The position numbers were made by a program, and so were the translations under genes. From NCBI GenBank assembly GCA_007695045.1, contig REEP01000052.1, forward strand, positions 1-64,000: 64,000 bases of DNA, written 5' to 3'. A model generated the notes under the pieces. That model saw only the letters and a program-made list of their open reading frames with translations, made no database searches and was not told where the DNA came from. Numbering within the stretch: position 1 is the stretch's first letter; each line of letters starts with the position of its first letter. Shown one piece after another: positions 54,484 through 63,139 of this stretch. Origin of the DNA: Rhodospirillales bacterium. GTDB taxonomy: Bacteria; Pseudomonadota; Alphaproteobacteria; Rhodospirillales; Defluviicoccaceae.

Positions 54484-55247
54484 GCCTTCAACTTGTAGCC
54501 GGTCGCGAACAGGCGGTGGCACAGAAGCCACAGCGCCAAGTTGACCGCCGCGACGACTGCGGCGCTGGTGAGTGGGGCCACGTCGGAATGGCCAATGAAG
54601 CCATAGCGGAAACCGTCGATCAGGTAGAAGAAGGGATTGGCGTGAGCGAAGACCTGCACCCCTTCCGGCAGCCGGTCGAGCGTGTAGAACGTTCCCGACA
54701 GGAACGACAGCGGCGTCACCACGAAGTTGGTGACCGCCGCAATGTGGTCGAACTTGTCGGACCAGATACCGCCCGCGACCCCCAGCAGCGACAGCATCAG
54801 CGACGCCATAACCGCATGATAAAGAACCGGGAGCGGATCGTGGATGTGGATGGTGACGAAGGGCAGCATCGCCCCGGCCACCACCAGCCCCACGACCAAG
54901 CCGCGGATCACGCCACCCATCGCAAAGCCGAAGGTGAGGTCGTGGGCGGTCAAAGGTGGCATCAGGGTATCGACGATGTTGCCCTGCACCTTGGCGATGA
55001 CCAGCGACGAGGAGGTGTTGGCAAAGGCGTTCTGCATCATCGCCATGATGATCAGGCCGGGGGCAAGGAATTCCAGGAACGGCACGCCGGCCACCATCTC
55101 CACGGCGCGGCCCACCGCCACCGCGAAGATGGCGAGGAACAAAAGAGTGGTGATGGCCGGGGCCAAGATGGTTTGGGTGTACACCTTGGTGAAACGGCGC
55201 ACCTCCCGCGCCGTAAGTGTCCAGAGCCCGAGCCAGTTGCTATCCAT
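54480..55247 (-). CDS. ABC-2 type transporter permease
   Basis: Six-helix permease of the ABC-2 family (polysaccharide, lipid or drug export). From ATG 55247 the 255-residue protein has the family pattern, with FLEFLAPGLIIMAMMQNAF in the second helix region and the C-terminal LSGTFYTLDRLPEGVQVFAHANPFFYLIDGFRYGF block. A GTG at 55256 is an alternative start; both have weak Shine-Dalgarno sites. No ATP-binding subunit gene is adjacent; it is followed by the UDG-like gene with a 4-bp overlap. The cognate ATPase must be elsewhere. Confidence 0.87.
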   Translation of the reverse strand: MDSNWLGLWTLTAREVRRFTKVYTQTILAPAITTLLFLAIFAVAVGRAVEMVAGVPFLEFLAPGLIIMAMMQNAFANTSSSLVIAKVQGNIVDTLMPPLTAHDLTFGFAMGGVIRGLVVGLVVAGAMLPFVTIHIHDPLPVLYHAVMASLMLSLLGVAGGIWSDKFDHIAAVTNFVVTPLSFLSGTFYTLDRLPEGVQVFAHANPFFYLIDGFRYGFIGHSDVAPLTSAAVVAAVNLALWLLCHRLFATGYKLKA

Positions 55248-55315
55248 GCTGTTCACACCTGCGTTGGCCTGTCGTATCCGCGGCAACCAGGTCAACGGCG
55301 GCCGTCGGAGCACAG

Positions 55316-55885
55316 ATGACAGGGCGAAGGCAGCCGCGCAAGATCACCCCGCGGTCGCTGGAGAATGCCGCCACGGCCTACTTGCAACGCTTCGCCGCTT
55401 CGGCTGAGAGCCTGCGGCGCGTGCTCATGCGGCGGGTCCAGCGCTCGGCCGCTGTGCACGGTACGGACCAGGACCAGGGCGCGGCGCTGGTATCCGCATT
55501 GATCGAGCGCTATGGCGCCGCGGGCCTGATCGACGACCGTGCCTTTGCCGAAGGACGGGCCGTCAGCCTGCACCGCCGCGGGCAGCCTCAGCGCCGCATC
55601 CGTCACCACTTGGCGGAACGGGGTGTGGCCGCAGCGGACATCGAAGCGGCACTCGCGGCGCTGGACGAGGCCGACCCTCCAGACGGTGTCCGTGCCGACA
55701 CGCGCGCCGCATTCAACCTTGCCCGACGCCGGCGTTTGGGTCCGTTCCGCCCGGAAGCCGAGCGCGCCGCCAAGCGAGACAGGGACTTGGCCGCCCTGGC
55801 CCGGGCCGGATATCCTTATGCTCTCGCCCGCCGCCTGATCGATGCCGAGACCCCGGAAGCTTTCCTGCACGCGGAGGACACCTGA
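55316..55885 (+). CDS. recX: Regulatory protein RecX
   Basis: Modulator of RecA filaments. From ATG 55316 (GGAG six bases upstream) the 189-residue protein shows three-helix RecX repeats: AATAYLQRFAASAESLRRVL, then IERYGAAGLIDDRAFAEGRA with the conserved DD, then RRIRHHLAERGVAAADIEAAL, and a last repeat near AGYPYALARRLID. recA is not in the window, which is common when recX is unlinked. Confidence 0.88.
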   Translation: MTGRRQPRKITPRSLENAATAYLQRFAASAESLRRVLMRRVQRSAAVHGTDQDQGAALVSALIERYGAAGLIDDRAFAEGRAVSLHRRGQPQRRIRHHLAERGVAAADIEAALAALDEADPPDGVRADTRAAFNLARRRRLGPFRPEAERAAKRDRDLAALARAGYPYALARRLIDAETPEAFLHAEDT

Positions 55886-55971
55886 GCCGGCCGGAGCCCA
55901 TTACCTACGGCTCAACAATCCTCGTCGTCGTCGCGGGTTGCTTCTCGAACTTCATTGCGGTGCCCGTCGTC

Positions 55972-56823
55972 TTACTGGCCCTCCTTTGGTGGAGCGGGGG
56001 CATGCGGAACGCTCCGCGCCGGCCGCGCGGCAGCCGCGGTGCGTGGGCGGGGGGCCAAGCTCAGGAGGAACAGGAGCGCCGCCGCGGTCACGATGGCGGG
56101 GCCTGACGGGAGATCCCAATAGAGCGAGCCGTGCAGGCCCAGAATCACGGCGATCGCGCCGATCAGGGCCGCCAGCACGGCCATCCGCTCCGGCGTGCGG
56201 GCGGCGCGCCGTGCCGCCGCCGCCGGGATGATCAGCAGCGAGGTGATCAGAAGGATGCCTACCACCTTCATGGCGAAGGCGATGACCACCGCGATCAGAA
56301 GCATGAACAAGAGGCGCACCGGCCCGGCCGGTACGCCTTCGGCGCGGGCCAGGTCCTCGTGCACCGTCACCGCCAGCAGCGGTCGCCAGATGGCGGCCAG
56401 CACCACCAGCACACCGGAGGCGCTGAGATAGATCCACATCACGTCAGCGCGACCCACCGCGAGGATATCCCCGAACAGGTAGGCCATCAGGTCGATCCTG
56501 AGCCACGCCATCAGGCTGACCGCGATCAGGCCGATGGAAAGGGTCGAATGCGCCATGATACCGAGCAGGGTGTCCATGGACAGCCACGGTGCACGCTGCA
56601 TAAAGACCAGAAGCAGTGCCGCTACGGTGGTGATCATGACCACGCCGAGGGTGAGATCGATGCCGAGGGCGAAGCCGAGGGCGACTCCCAGCAACGCTGA
56701 ATGGGCCATGGTGTCGCCGAAATAGGCCATGCGGCGCCAGACGATGAAGCACCCGAGCGGCCCGGCGGCGAGCGCCACGCCGATGCCGGCGAGCAGGGCG
56801 CGGGTGAAGAAATCGTCCAGCAC
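55972..56823 (-). CDS. znuB: Zinc ABC transporter permease ZnuB
   Basis: Membrane permease of a metal-uptake ABC transporter (ABC-3 family). The 283-residue sequence has about eight hydrophobic helices and the family blocks FIVWRRMAYFGDTMAHSALLG and GILLITSLLIIPAAAARRAAR. The C-terminus is a short Arg/Ala/Pro-rich tail. It lies 13 bp after znuC on the same strand. Zinc specificity is inferred from the zur and His-rich znuA neighbours. Confidence 0.92.
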   Translation of the reverse strand: MLDDFFTRALLAGIGVALAAGPLGCFIVWRRMAYFGDTMAHSALLGVALGFALGIDLTLGVVMITTVAALLLVFMQRAPWLSMDTLLGIMAHSTLSIGLIAVSLMAWLRIDLMAYLFGDILAVGRADVMWIYLSASGVLVVLAAIWRPLLAVTVHEDLARAEGVPAGPVRLLFMLLIAVVIAFAMKVVGILLITSLLIIPAAAARRAARTPERMAVLAALIGAIAVILGLHGSLYWDLPSGPAIVTAAALLFLLSLAPRPRTAAAARPARSVPHAPAPPKEGQ

Positions 56824-56836
56824 GGGGACGCGCCCC

Positions 56837-57664
56837 TCAGCCGCCGGTGCCGGCGGCGGGTGGTGGGTTCAGCGGCACCACCTCCCCGCCCGGACCGTGC
56901 GTGTGGTCGTGATGGTGGGGGTAGACCGCGACGGCGGCCGCCCGCGCCCCGAACAGACTGCGGTAGGCGGGATGACGGGTGACCTGCGCCGGCGCGCCGG
57001 CACAGCAGACGTGTCGGTTGATGCAGACCACATGGTCCGTGGCTGCCATTACGACGTGCAGATCATGGGAAACCATGAGCACGCCGCAGCCGCGGCGGTC
57101 CCGGATCGTACCGATCAGGCGATACAGCTCCGCCTCCCCGGTAAAGTCCACGCCCTGCACCGGTTCGTCCAGCACCAGGAGATCCGGCTCGCGCAGCAGC
57201 GCCCGAGCCAGCAGCACGCGCTGCAATTCCCCCCCGGAGAGAGCTTGTACCGGCGTCGTGATCAAGTGGTCGCCGCCGGTTTCAGCCAGCGCGGCCAGCA
57301 CCGCCGAACGGGAGCGGCGCACGGTAAGGGTCATCAGCCGGGCCACCGTGAGCGGCAGCACCGGATCGAAGGAGAGGCGCTGCGGCAGGTAGCCGACGCG
57401 CAACCCCGGACGCCGGTTCACGTGCCCGGCCGAGGGGGGCAGGAGGCCGAGCAAAACCCGGACCAGGGTAGTCTTGCCGGCGCCGTTGGGGCCGACCACG
57501 GTGACAATGTGGCCGGGCGACACGCCGAGGTCGACGCCATCCAGGATGGGCCGGGCGTCGAGGACCACGCTCACACCGGCGGCGGCGATCAGCGGTACCG
57601 CCGTGCGGTCCTCCGAGGTATGGTCGGTGGCTGGCCCGGCGGTGGGCCGATCACGCCGGAACAT
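56837..57664 (-). CDS. znuC: Zinc ABC transporter ATP-binding protein ZnuC
   Basis: ATPase of the zinc importer. Walker A is [11 protein letters not shown], the signature [16 protein letters not shown] and Walker [13 protein letters not shown]. The C-terminal tail carries a short His-rich stretch (PHHHDHTHG), common in ZnuC. Length 275 residues. Its ATG lies 14 bp inside the end of zur, in another frame, so translation is coupled to zur. Confidence 0.93.
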   Translation of the reverse strand: MFRRDRPTAGPATDHTSEDRTAVPLIAAAGVSVVLDARPILDGVDLGVSPGHIVTVVGPNGAGKTTLVRVLLGLLPPSAGHVNRRPGLRVGYLPQRLSFDPVLPLTVARLMTLTVRRSRSAVLAALAETGGDHLITTPVQALSGGELQRVLLARALLREPDLLVLDEPVQGVDFTGEAELYRLIGTIRDRRGCGVLMVSHDLHVVMAATDHVVCINRHVCCAGAPAQVTRHPAYRSLFGARAAAVAVYPHHHDHTHGPGGEVVPLNPPPAAGTGG

Positions 57665-58184
57665 TGCTGTCTCGGCAACTCCGGCACAGGCCGTTCACCT
57701 CCACCAGTGGGGCCGTGACGGCGAAACCGGCGGCGGCGGCGGCGGTGCCGATGGCCCGATCTACCTCGGCGTCATTGAGCTCGCCGACAACGCCACAGCC
57801 GCGACAGATAAGGAACTGTGCGCCATGCGCCCGTTCGGGCCCGGCGCAGGCCACGAAGGCGTTGAGACTGGCCAAGCGATGCACCAGCCCCAGGGCCATC
57901 AGGAAATCCAGCGCGCGATAGACCGAAATGGGGGCGGGACGGCTGCCGTCCTCCGCTAGCCGATCCATGATCTCGTAGGCACCGATGGCGGTGTGGCCGT
58001 CGGCGATCACCGCCAGCACCCGCCGGCGCTGTGGCGTCAGGCGCTGCCTGCGTTCGGCGCATCGACGCTCGGCCTCCTCCAGGAGGGCATCGCGGCAGCG
58101 GTCATGGTCGTGATCCGCATCCGGGGGAGGCACCAGGGCGTCGGGCGGCTGGGCAGGGGTGTCGGACTGTGTTTTCCGTTGCAT
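57651..58184 (-). CDS. zur: Fur-family zinc uptake regulator Zur
   Basis: Zinc-responsive repressor. From ATG 58184 (177 residues) it has the winged-helix domain ([29 protein letters not shown]) and the dimerisation/metal domain with the structural zinc site ICRGCG (CxxC) and LCRSC at the C-terminus. The N-terminal 35 residues include HDHDRCRD, possibly an extra metal site. ATG 58184 is chosen over the frame's GTG at 58220 because the operator and promoter lie in between. No Shine-Dalgarno is present; the promoter position suggests a leaderless message. First gene of zur-znuC-znuB, divergent from znuA. Confidence 0.92.
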   Translation of the reverse strand: MQRKTQSDTPAQPPDALVPPPDADHDHDRCRDALLEEAERRCAERRQRLTPQRRRVLAVIADGHTAIGAYEIMDRLAEDGSRPAPISVYRALDFLMALGLVHRLASLNAFVACAGPERAHGAQFLICRGCGVVGELNDAEVDRAIGTAAAAAGFAVTAPLVEVNGLCRSCRDSNVPA

Positions 58185-58191
58185 CAGATAC

Positions 58192-58204
58192 GTTATAGTG
58201 TAAC
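58192..58204. promoter_or_regulatory. Candidate Zur operator between zur and znuA
   Basis: GTTATAGTGTAAC has the palindromic arms GTTA and TAAC around 5 bp, resembling the GTTATAatATAAC-type Zur boxes known from alphaproteobacteria. It lies 7 bp upstream of zur ATG 58184 and 46 bp upstream of znuA ATG 58251, and overlaps the zur -10 hexamer, so Zur bound here could repress both genes. Confidence 0.7.
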
Positions 58205-58220
58205 ACCTTCGATCAGACAA
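58193..58220 (-). promoter_or_regulatory. Candidate zur promoter giving a leaderless transcript
   Basis: On the minus strand TTGTCT (58220-58215) and TATAAC (58198-58193) are 16 bp apart. The first transcribed base would be at or very near the A of ATG 58184, so zur mRNA would have no leader, in agreement with the missing Shine-Dalgarno. The -10 lies inside the Zur box. Confidence 0.55.
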
Positions 58221-58250
58221 CGCGTAAACGAATCAGAGGAGTCGCTGACC

Positions 58251-59297
58251 ATGAGGCAAATGGCAAGGGTCTTGCGGGGTAAACCGGGACGGGCGATGAG
58301 CGCTACCATGGCCATGGTGTCGGCCGGGCTGATGGCCACCACGGCGATGGCCGCCGAACCGCCGAAGGTGATGGTAACGATCAAGCCTGTGCATTCCCTG
58401 GTGGCGGGCGTGATGGACGGTATTGGCGAGCCCTCGCTGCTGATCAAAGGCGCAGGGTCGCCGCACGCCTATAGCATGCGGCCCTCCGAAGCCCGGGCAC
58501 TGGAACAGGCGGATATCGTGTTCTGGGTCGGGAGAGGGCTGGAGGCGTTTCTGGAGCGGCCGCTGCAAGCGCTGGCCGGCGACGCGCACGTGGTGGAGCT
58601 GGCCGAGATCGAGGGCTTGACCTTGCTTGCTTACCGCGAAGGCGGCCCGTGGGAGCCGCATGATCATGCCCATGACCATGCCCATGACCACGCCCATGAC
58701 CATGATCACGATCACGATCATGGACATGATCGGCATCACGATCACGATCAAGCCGATGGCCACCATCACCACAGCAGTCACGATATGCACCTCTGGCTCG
58801 ACCCCATGAATGCGGTGGTGATGGTCGATGCGGTGACCGCCGCCCTCGCCGAACAAGACCCGGCCCACGCCGACCGCTATCGCGAGAATGCTGCCGCTGT
58901 GACCGAGCGGCTGGAGGCGCTGCATCAGGAACTTGACACCGATCTCGCTGCCGTCCGCGACCGGCCCTATGTGGTATTTCACGATGCCTACCAGTACTTT
59001 GAAAAGCGGTATGGCCTCAACCCGGTGGGCTCCATCACCGTGAGCCCGGAACAGGCGCCGGGGGCGGCACGGCTGACGGAAATCCGGGAACGCATCGCCG
59101 TGGCGGACGCGGTGTGCGTGTTCAGTGAGCCCCAATTCGAGCCGGCGCTGATTGCGGTGGTGACCGAGGGAACCAATGTGCGGACCGGCGTCCTCGACCC
59201 GCTTGGCGCCGATCTGGAGGCGGGCCCCGATGCCTACGTCACCTTGATACGGAACCTGTCGGCGTCGCTCCGGGACTGCCTTCTGCCGGCGAGCTGA
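58251..59297 (+). CDS. znuA: Zinc ABC transporter substrate-binding protein ZnuA
   Basis: Periplasmic zinc-binding lipocalin-like (SBP cluster A-I) protein. The 348-residue product has a signal peptide ending at AMA (about 34), and zinc ligands in SPHAYSMRPS (H72), DMHLWLDP (H180) and VVFHDAYQYF. The mobile His-rich loop (about 137-178) has over 20 His residues alternating with Asp. ATG 58251 has GAGGAG ten bases upstream. It is divergent from zur across a shared operator. Confidence 0.94.
   Translation: MRQMARVLRGKPGRAMSATMAMVSAGLMATTAMAAEPPKVMVTIKPVHSLVAGVMDGIGEPSLLIKGAGSPHAYSMRPSEARALEQADIVFWVGRGLEAFLERPLQALAGDAHVVELAEIEGLTLLAYREGGPWEPHDHAHDHAHDHAHDHDHDHDHGHDRHHDHDQADGHHHHSSHDMHLWLDPMNAVVMVDAVTAALAEQDPAHADRYRENAAAVTERLEALHQELDTDLAAVRDRPYVVFHDAYQYFEKRYGLNPVGSITVSPEQAPGAARLTEIRERIAVADAVCVFSEPQFEPALIAVVTEGTNVRTGVLDPLGADLEAGPDAYVTLIRNLSASLRDCLLPAS
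58659..58752 (+). repeat. Tandem CATGAC/CACGAT repeats encoding the ZnuA His loop
   Basis: Imperfect repeats of a 12-bp unit (CATGAYCATGCC, about three copies from 58659) pass into 6-bp CAYGAT repeats up to about 58752. They encode alternating His-Asp pairs in ZnuA. Repeats of this type can expand or contract by slippage. Confidence 0.8.
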
Positions 59298-59383
59298 ACC
59301 TGGCGCCACTGCCCAGGCTGTTCCCGGCTTACCGGGCAGCGGCCTTGCCGGCCGGTAGCAGAATTTCCCGAGTTGTCTGAGCG

Positions 59384-59419
59384 GCCCAACGGCTCCTGAG
59401 CGCTCAGGAGCCGTTGGGC
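59384..59419. repeat. 36-bp perfect palindrome at the end of the DUF4340 gene
   Basis: The arm from 59384 to 59401 (begins GCCCAACGG, ends CTGAGC) is exactly repeated as its reverse complement from 59402 to 59419. It spans the last four codons and the TGA of the DUF4340 gene and lies 87 bp past the znuA stop. In RNA it would give a stem of about 16 bp with a GCGC loop, on either strand. It may end both convergent transcripts; no T-run follows on either side. Smaller hairpins (for example CCCGG and CCGGG near 59327-59340) lie between it and znuA. Confidence 0.75.
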
Positions 59420-60447
59420 GGCTGCTGCTCCAGAAGCGCCTCCAGGGATGGCGCCATCCGGTCGGCGACCGAGCGATGCATCCGGAACACCCATCCGTCG
59501 ACCCGGTCGGCGATGTTCCGAGCCTCGTCCACCACCGTGGCCGGAGCATCGGCCTGTGGCTCGGCCGAGAACGTGGCCCAGGGCAGGTCGTCCACGATGG
59601 CCAGACGATAACCAATCCGAAGGCCGTCGAAGGTCTCCACCGTCACGGCGGCGGCTTCATCCGGCAGGACGAAGTCCTCCGCCGCAGCGACATCCACCAG
59701 TTCGATCAGCGTCAGAACCGCGCCTAACTGGCGTACTGCCGCCGCTTCGGCCGTGCGCTCTTCCGGGACGGTCCGGAGCCGAAGGTCGGCATCGGCGGCG
59801 TTCCGATCGGCACGATAGCGCGCGCCGTCGGGCGAGGTCACGCTGACCTTTTTGACCCGGTCTGCCGACACGTGCACCACCTCCTGCCGCAGCCAAGCAC
59901 CGGCATTGGTGGGCACATCAACGGTGCCGCCGGCGAGCCAAGCATGGTCATCACCAGTCCGCCGGATGTAAGTGCCGGCTTCCCGCCCGCCGGTAACCCC
60001 GTATGCGCGCCGACCGATCAGGGCCTCGGCCAGCACGCGGCCGTCACCCGCGCTGACTGTGATTTTGCGCGACTGCGCTTCCGGGGCGTCCAGAACTTCC
60101 ACCTCCAGTCGGGGGAATCGGTCCGGTCGTGCGGTCTTGGCCTCCGCCAGGCGCATGTCGGCGAGCCCGGCGATGAGCGACCGCACCTTCGCTGGGTCGG
60201 CGGGGAAGCCGTCCTTGTCCGGCAGGATCCAAACATCCGTCCCGTCCCGGGCCAAAAAGACACTGCCGTCGGCATCGGCGATGGCGATCCTGACAGCCGC
60301 GCCGGGTTCCGCCCGAAGACGCGGGAACGCCGGAGCATCATCGCCACTCAAAGTGGTCACCCCGGGGCGCAGCCAGACCGCCATCGCCGCTGCCATAACG
60401 GCGATCAGGGTCACCACCGCGAGAACGCCGACCGATTTCGGTTTCAT
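59404..60447 (-). CDS. DUF4340 domain protein
   Basis: Membrane-anchored protein of the DUF4340 family, typically encoded with Gld-type ABC exporters; function unknown. From ATG 60447 the 347-residue product has one N-terminal transmembrane helix (about 5-25), then beta-rich segments with VWILPDKDGFPADPAKVRSL and RFPRLEVEVLDA, consistent with DUF4340 repeats. It starts 46 bp after the GldG-like gene on the same strand. Its last codons form one arm of the 36-bp palindrome. Confidence 0.85.
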   Translation of the reverse strand: MKPKSVGVLAVVTLIAVMAAAMAVWLRPGVTTLSGDDAPAFPRLRAEPGAAVRIAIADADGSVFLARDGTDVWILPDKDGFPADPAKVRSLIAGLADMRLAEAKTARPDRFPRLEVEVLDAPEAQSRKITVSAGDGRVLAEALIGRRAYGVTGGREAGTYIRRTGDDHAWLAGGTVDVPTNAGAWLRQEVVHVSADRVKKVSVTSPDGARYRADRNAADADLRLRTVPEERTAEAAAVRQLGAVLTLIELVDVAAAEDFVLPDEAAAVTVETFDGLRIGYRLAIVDDLPWATFSAEPQADAPATVVDEARNIADRVDGWVFRMHRSVADRMAPSLEALLEQQPPNGS

Positions 60448-60493
60448 CGGTTGCCGATTTCCATCGTTGGCAACGCGCCCGTGCGGTCGGCCT

Positions 60494-62401
60494 TCATGAC
60501 GCCGGTGCCGTGCGGCGGGCACGTGTGGCACGTCTGCGGCGCACCAATGCCACGACCAGAGCGGAAAGCGTGATCACGGCCGGCACCGCCCAGATGTTTA
60601 ACATCGTTACCCGGCGCTCCAGCCGTTCCACGTCATGCCGCAGGGCATATTGCACGTCGCGCAGTTCTTGGCGCAGTTGAAGCAGCCGTTGCCGACTATC
60701 CTCGATTGCCGCCTGCTGCTCCGCTGTTAGCACGGCACTGCCATCCGCCTCCCCGTGCTGCACCCCGGCGATGCGCTGACGGGTTTCCTCGATGTTGGCC
60801 AGCAGCGCCTGCTCGGATTCCCGATAGGCATCCTCGGCCCGGCGGCGGGTTTCTTCCAGCACGTCGAACCGGCGCTGGGTAACACCGCGTCCGCGCAAAC
60901 CCGCCAGCATCTCGCCGCCACGAAGCTGCTCCAGGGCATTGAGCGCGAAATCCGCATTGTTGGCGGTGGGGATCACAAAACGCTGCCCGCCCACGCCGCT
61001 CGCCTGGACATAGTTTTCGTCCACCAGGATATCGGAATCGGCAACCAGGATCACCTCGATGGGATGGTCGGCAGCGGCACGATGGAGATCCATCTGCGCT
61101 ACCCCCGCCGGGCCATCAGAAGCCCGGTGTTCGGGTGGGCCCTCGGGAAAGGCGGACGAAGCCGGCCCACTGATGCGGGCGGCCAGCACGAGCGGCATCC
61201 CGCCAGGCGCGAATTCCCGCAGCAGGGCCACCGGATCGGGAAGGAATCGGAGCCGTTCCGCCGCGATCTCGGCCGCCTGCGGCCCGGTCTGGATCAATGG
61301 CTGGAGCGTGGTCACGGCCGCGTCGACGCTGCGGATGGCGCCGGCGCTTTTCATGACCAGGAGCCTGAGATCGCCGGTCGCCGGCATCTCGGTAGCAAAA
61401 TTGTCCGGTGTCAGTTCCAGCCATGGCAGGTAATCGGTCACCACCGGCCTGTCCTCGTGCCGGGCCCGCACCCGCATGGCAGCATCCCGGTCGCCGACCA
61501 CGCGGCCCTCGGACACCTCGACGCCCCAGGCCGTCAGCAGTGGCGCCATGGCCGCGACGGCATCGCCGGCCGGCTGCCGACTCTGCATCCGCTCCAAAAC
61601 CTCGGGCAGCGGGTCCACGAAGGCCAGCACCCGGCCGCCGCCGAGCACGAACTGGTCGATGGCATAAAGGTCGGTTTCGTCGAGCGCCCCGGGCTGGACC
61701 AGCATCAGCACGTCCACATCTTCGGTGATGCCCTCCGACGCGGTCTCGATGTCCCGAACCGTGAAGGCCTGCTCCATCGCTTCGACGATCAGCCACGGTC
61801 CGCGTCCGGTCATGGGATCGCCGAACAGCGGCAGGTCGCCCAGCACCGCCACCACCGGTTTTTCCGGGTGCGCCAGATCGTGGATCATCCGGGTGAGGTC
61901 GTATTCCAGGAAATCCGCCCGATCCGGCGCCAGGAACGGGATGGTGCGCCGGTCGTCGGTGCTGTTGCTGCCGGCGATGGCAAGGTAGGCCAGGGTGCCA
62001 TCCGCACTCACGGTGAGGCCGCGGGCCCCGTCCGAGACGGCCAGATCCTCCTCCGGCGAGAACGGTCGCGGATCGTAGCGTTCCACGATCAGCATGCCTT
62101 CGGCCAGCCGGGCATACGTATCCAGCATCTCGTCCATCCGCCGGATGTGGGTGGCGAAGTACGGGCCGGCGTCGGCGAGTTCCTGGGAGCGGTAGAAGCG
62201 CAGCCGGATCGGCTCTTCGATACCGGCGAGCACCGACTTGGTGGCGTCGGTCACCGTGTACAGCCGATCCTCGGTCAGGTCGATGCGGACCCCCTTGAGG
62301 AGCGCATCGGCCAGGATATTGACGGCGAAGAACAGGACAATGACAAGAACGATAGCTGTCGCGGACAGAACGGTCTGTTGCGTATGCAGGCGCGTCCACA
62401 T
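60494..62401 (-). CDS. GldG-like ABC-type auxiliary protein
   Basis: Component of a Gld-type ABC export system, related to GldG of gliding Bacteroidetes but found widely in non-gliding bacteria. The 635-residue protein has an N-terminal membrane helix (about 14-35) and a C-terminal one (about 600-622) around a large extracytoplasmic domain with YDPRPFSPEEDLA, VLMLVQPGALDETDLYAIDQF and GGGRVLAFVDPLPE (DUF4350/Gldg ABC-type domain). A coiled coil precedes the last helix. The start ATG 62401 lies three bases after the permease stop. Confidence 0.88.
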   Translation of the reverse strand: MWTRLHTQQTVLSATAIVLVIVLFFAVNILADALLKGVRIDLTEDRLYTVTDATKSVLAGIEEPIRLRFYRSQELADAGPYFATHIRRMDEMLDTYARLAEGMLIVERYDPRPFSPEEDLAVSDGARGLTVSADGTLAYLAIAGSNSTDDRRTIPFLAPDRADFLEYDLTRMIHDLAHPEKPVVAVLGDLPLFGDPMTGRGPWLIVEAMEQAFTVRDIETASEGITEDVDVLMLVQPGALDETDLYAIDQFVLGGGRVLAFVDPLPEVLERMQSRQPAGDAVAAMAPLLTAWGVEVSEGRVVGDRDAAMRVRARHEDRPVVTDYLPWLELTPDNFATEMPATGDLRLLVMKSAGAIRSVDAAVTTLQPLIQTGPQAAEIAAERLRFLPDPVALLREFAPGGMPLVLAARISGPASSAFPEGPPEHRASDGPAGVAQMDLHRAAADHPIEVILVADSDILVDENYVQASGVGGQRFVIPTANNADFALNALEQLRGGEMLAGLRGRGVTQRRFDVLEETRRRAEDAYRESEQALLANIEETRQRIAGVQHGEADGSAVLTAEQQAAIEDSRQRLLQLRQELRDVQYALRHDVERLERRVTMLNIWAVPAVITLSALVVALVRRRRATRARRTAPAS

Positions 62402-62404
62402 GGC

Positions 62405-63139
62405 TCACGCCCCTTTGCCGCGCTCGATCACGATGGCGTTGATGACAAGGCCAGCCGCCACCAGCGAGGCGAAGAAAACGAGACTGCGCAGGTCGATCAC
62501 GCCTTGGGCAATCACGTTGAAGTGGGACAGGAAGCTGAAGCCGGCGATGGTTTCCGCCAGGATCGGCGGCAGCCAGCCACGGAACAGCGATTGCACCAAG
62601 TCGAGGCCGCTCATCATGAACACGAAGCTGAAGGTGGCACCGAGGATGAAGGCTACCACCTGATTGCGGGTCAATGCCGAAGCGACGGTAGAGAGTGCCA
62701 GGAAGCCGCCGGCCATCAGCCAGCTGCCGAGGTAAGCCGCCAAAATCACGCCATTATCGGGCCGGCCCATTACGTTGACGGTGATCCAAAGCGGGATGGT
62801 GAGGGCCAGGGTGATGCCGAGAAACACCCAGGCCGCGAGAAACTTGCCGACCACCACTTCGCCAGGCCTGATCGGCAGGGTCATCAGCAGTTCAATGGTG
62901 CCGGACTTGCGTTCTTCCGCCCAAAGTCGCATGCCCACCGCCGGCACCAGCAGCAGATAAAGCCAAGGGTGGAACTGGAAGAACGGACGCAAGTCGGCTT
63001 CACCGCGATCGAACAGACCGCCGACGTAGAAGGTCAGTCCACCGGCCAGGGCGACGAAAATCACCATGAACACATAGGCCACCGGGGAGGCAAAGTAGGC
63101 GGCAAGTTCCCGGCGAAAGATCACCCGAACGTGGTGCAT
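62405..63139 (-). CDS. ABC-2 type permease of the Gld-like exporter
   Basis: Six-helix permease (GldF-like) of 244 residues: family blocks RRELAAYFASPVAYVFMVIF at the N-terminus, RLWAEERKSGTIELLMTLPI in the first cytoplasmic loop and GFSFLSHFNVIAQGVIDLRSL towards the end. Its ATG shares one base with the ATPase stop (TGATG). Transport substrate unknown. Confidence 0.9.
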   Translation of the reverse strand: MHHVRVIFRRELAAYFASPVAYVFMVIFVALAGGLTFYVGGLFDRGEADLRPFFQFHPWLYLLLVPAVGMRLWAEERKSGTIELLMTLPIRPGEVVVGKFLAAWVFLGITLALTIPLWITVNVMGRPDNGVILAAYLGSWLMAGGFLALSTVASALTRNQVVAFILGATFSFVFMMSGLDLVQSLFRGWLPPILAETIAGFSFLSHFNVIAQGVIDLRSLVFFASLVAAGLVINAIVIERGKGA

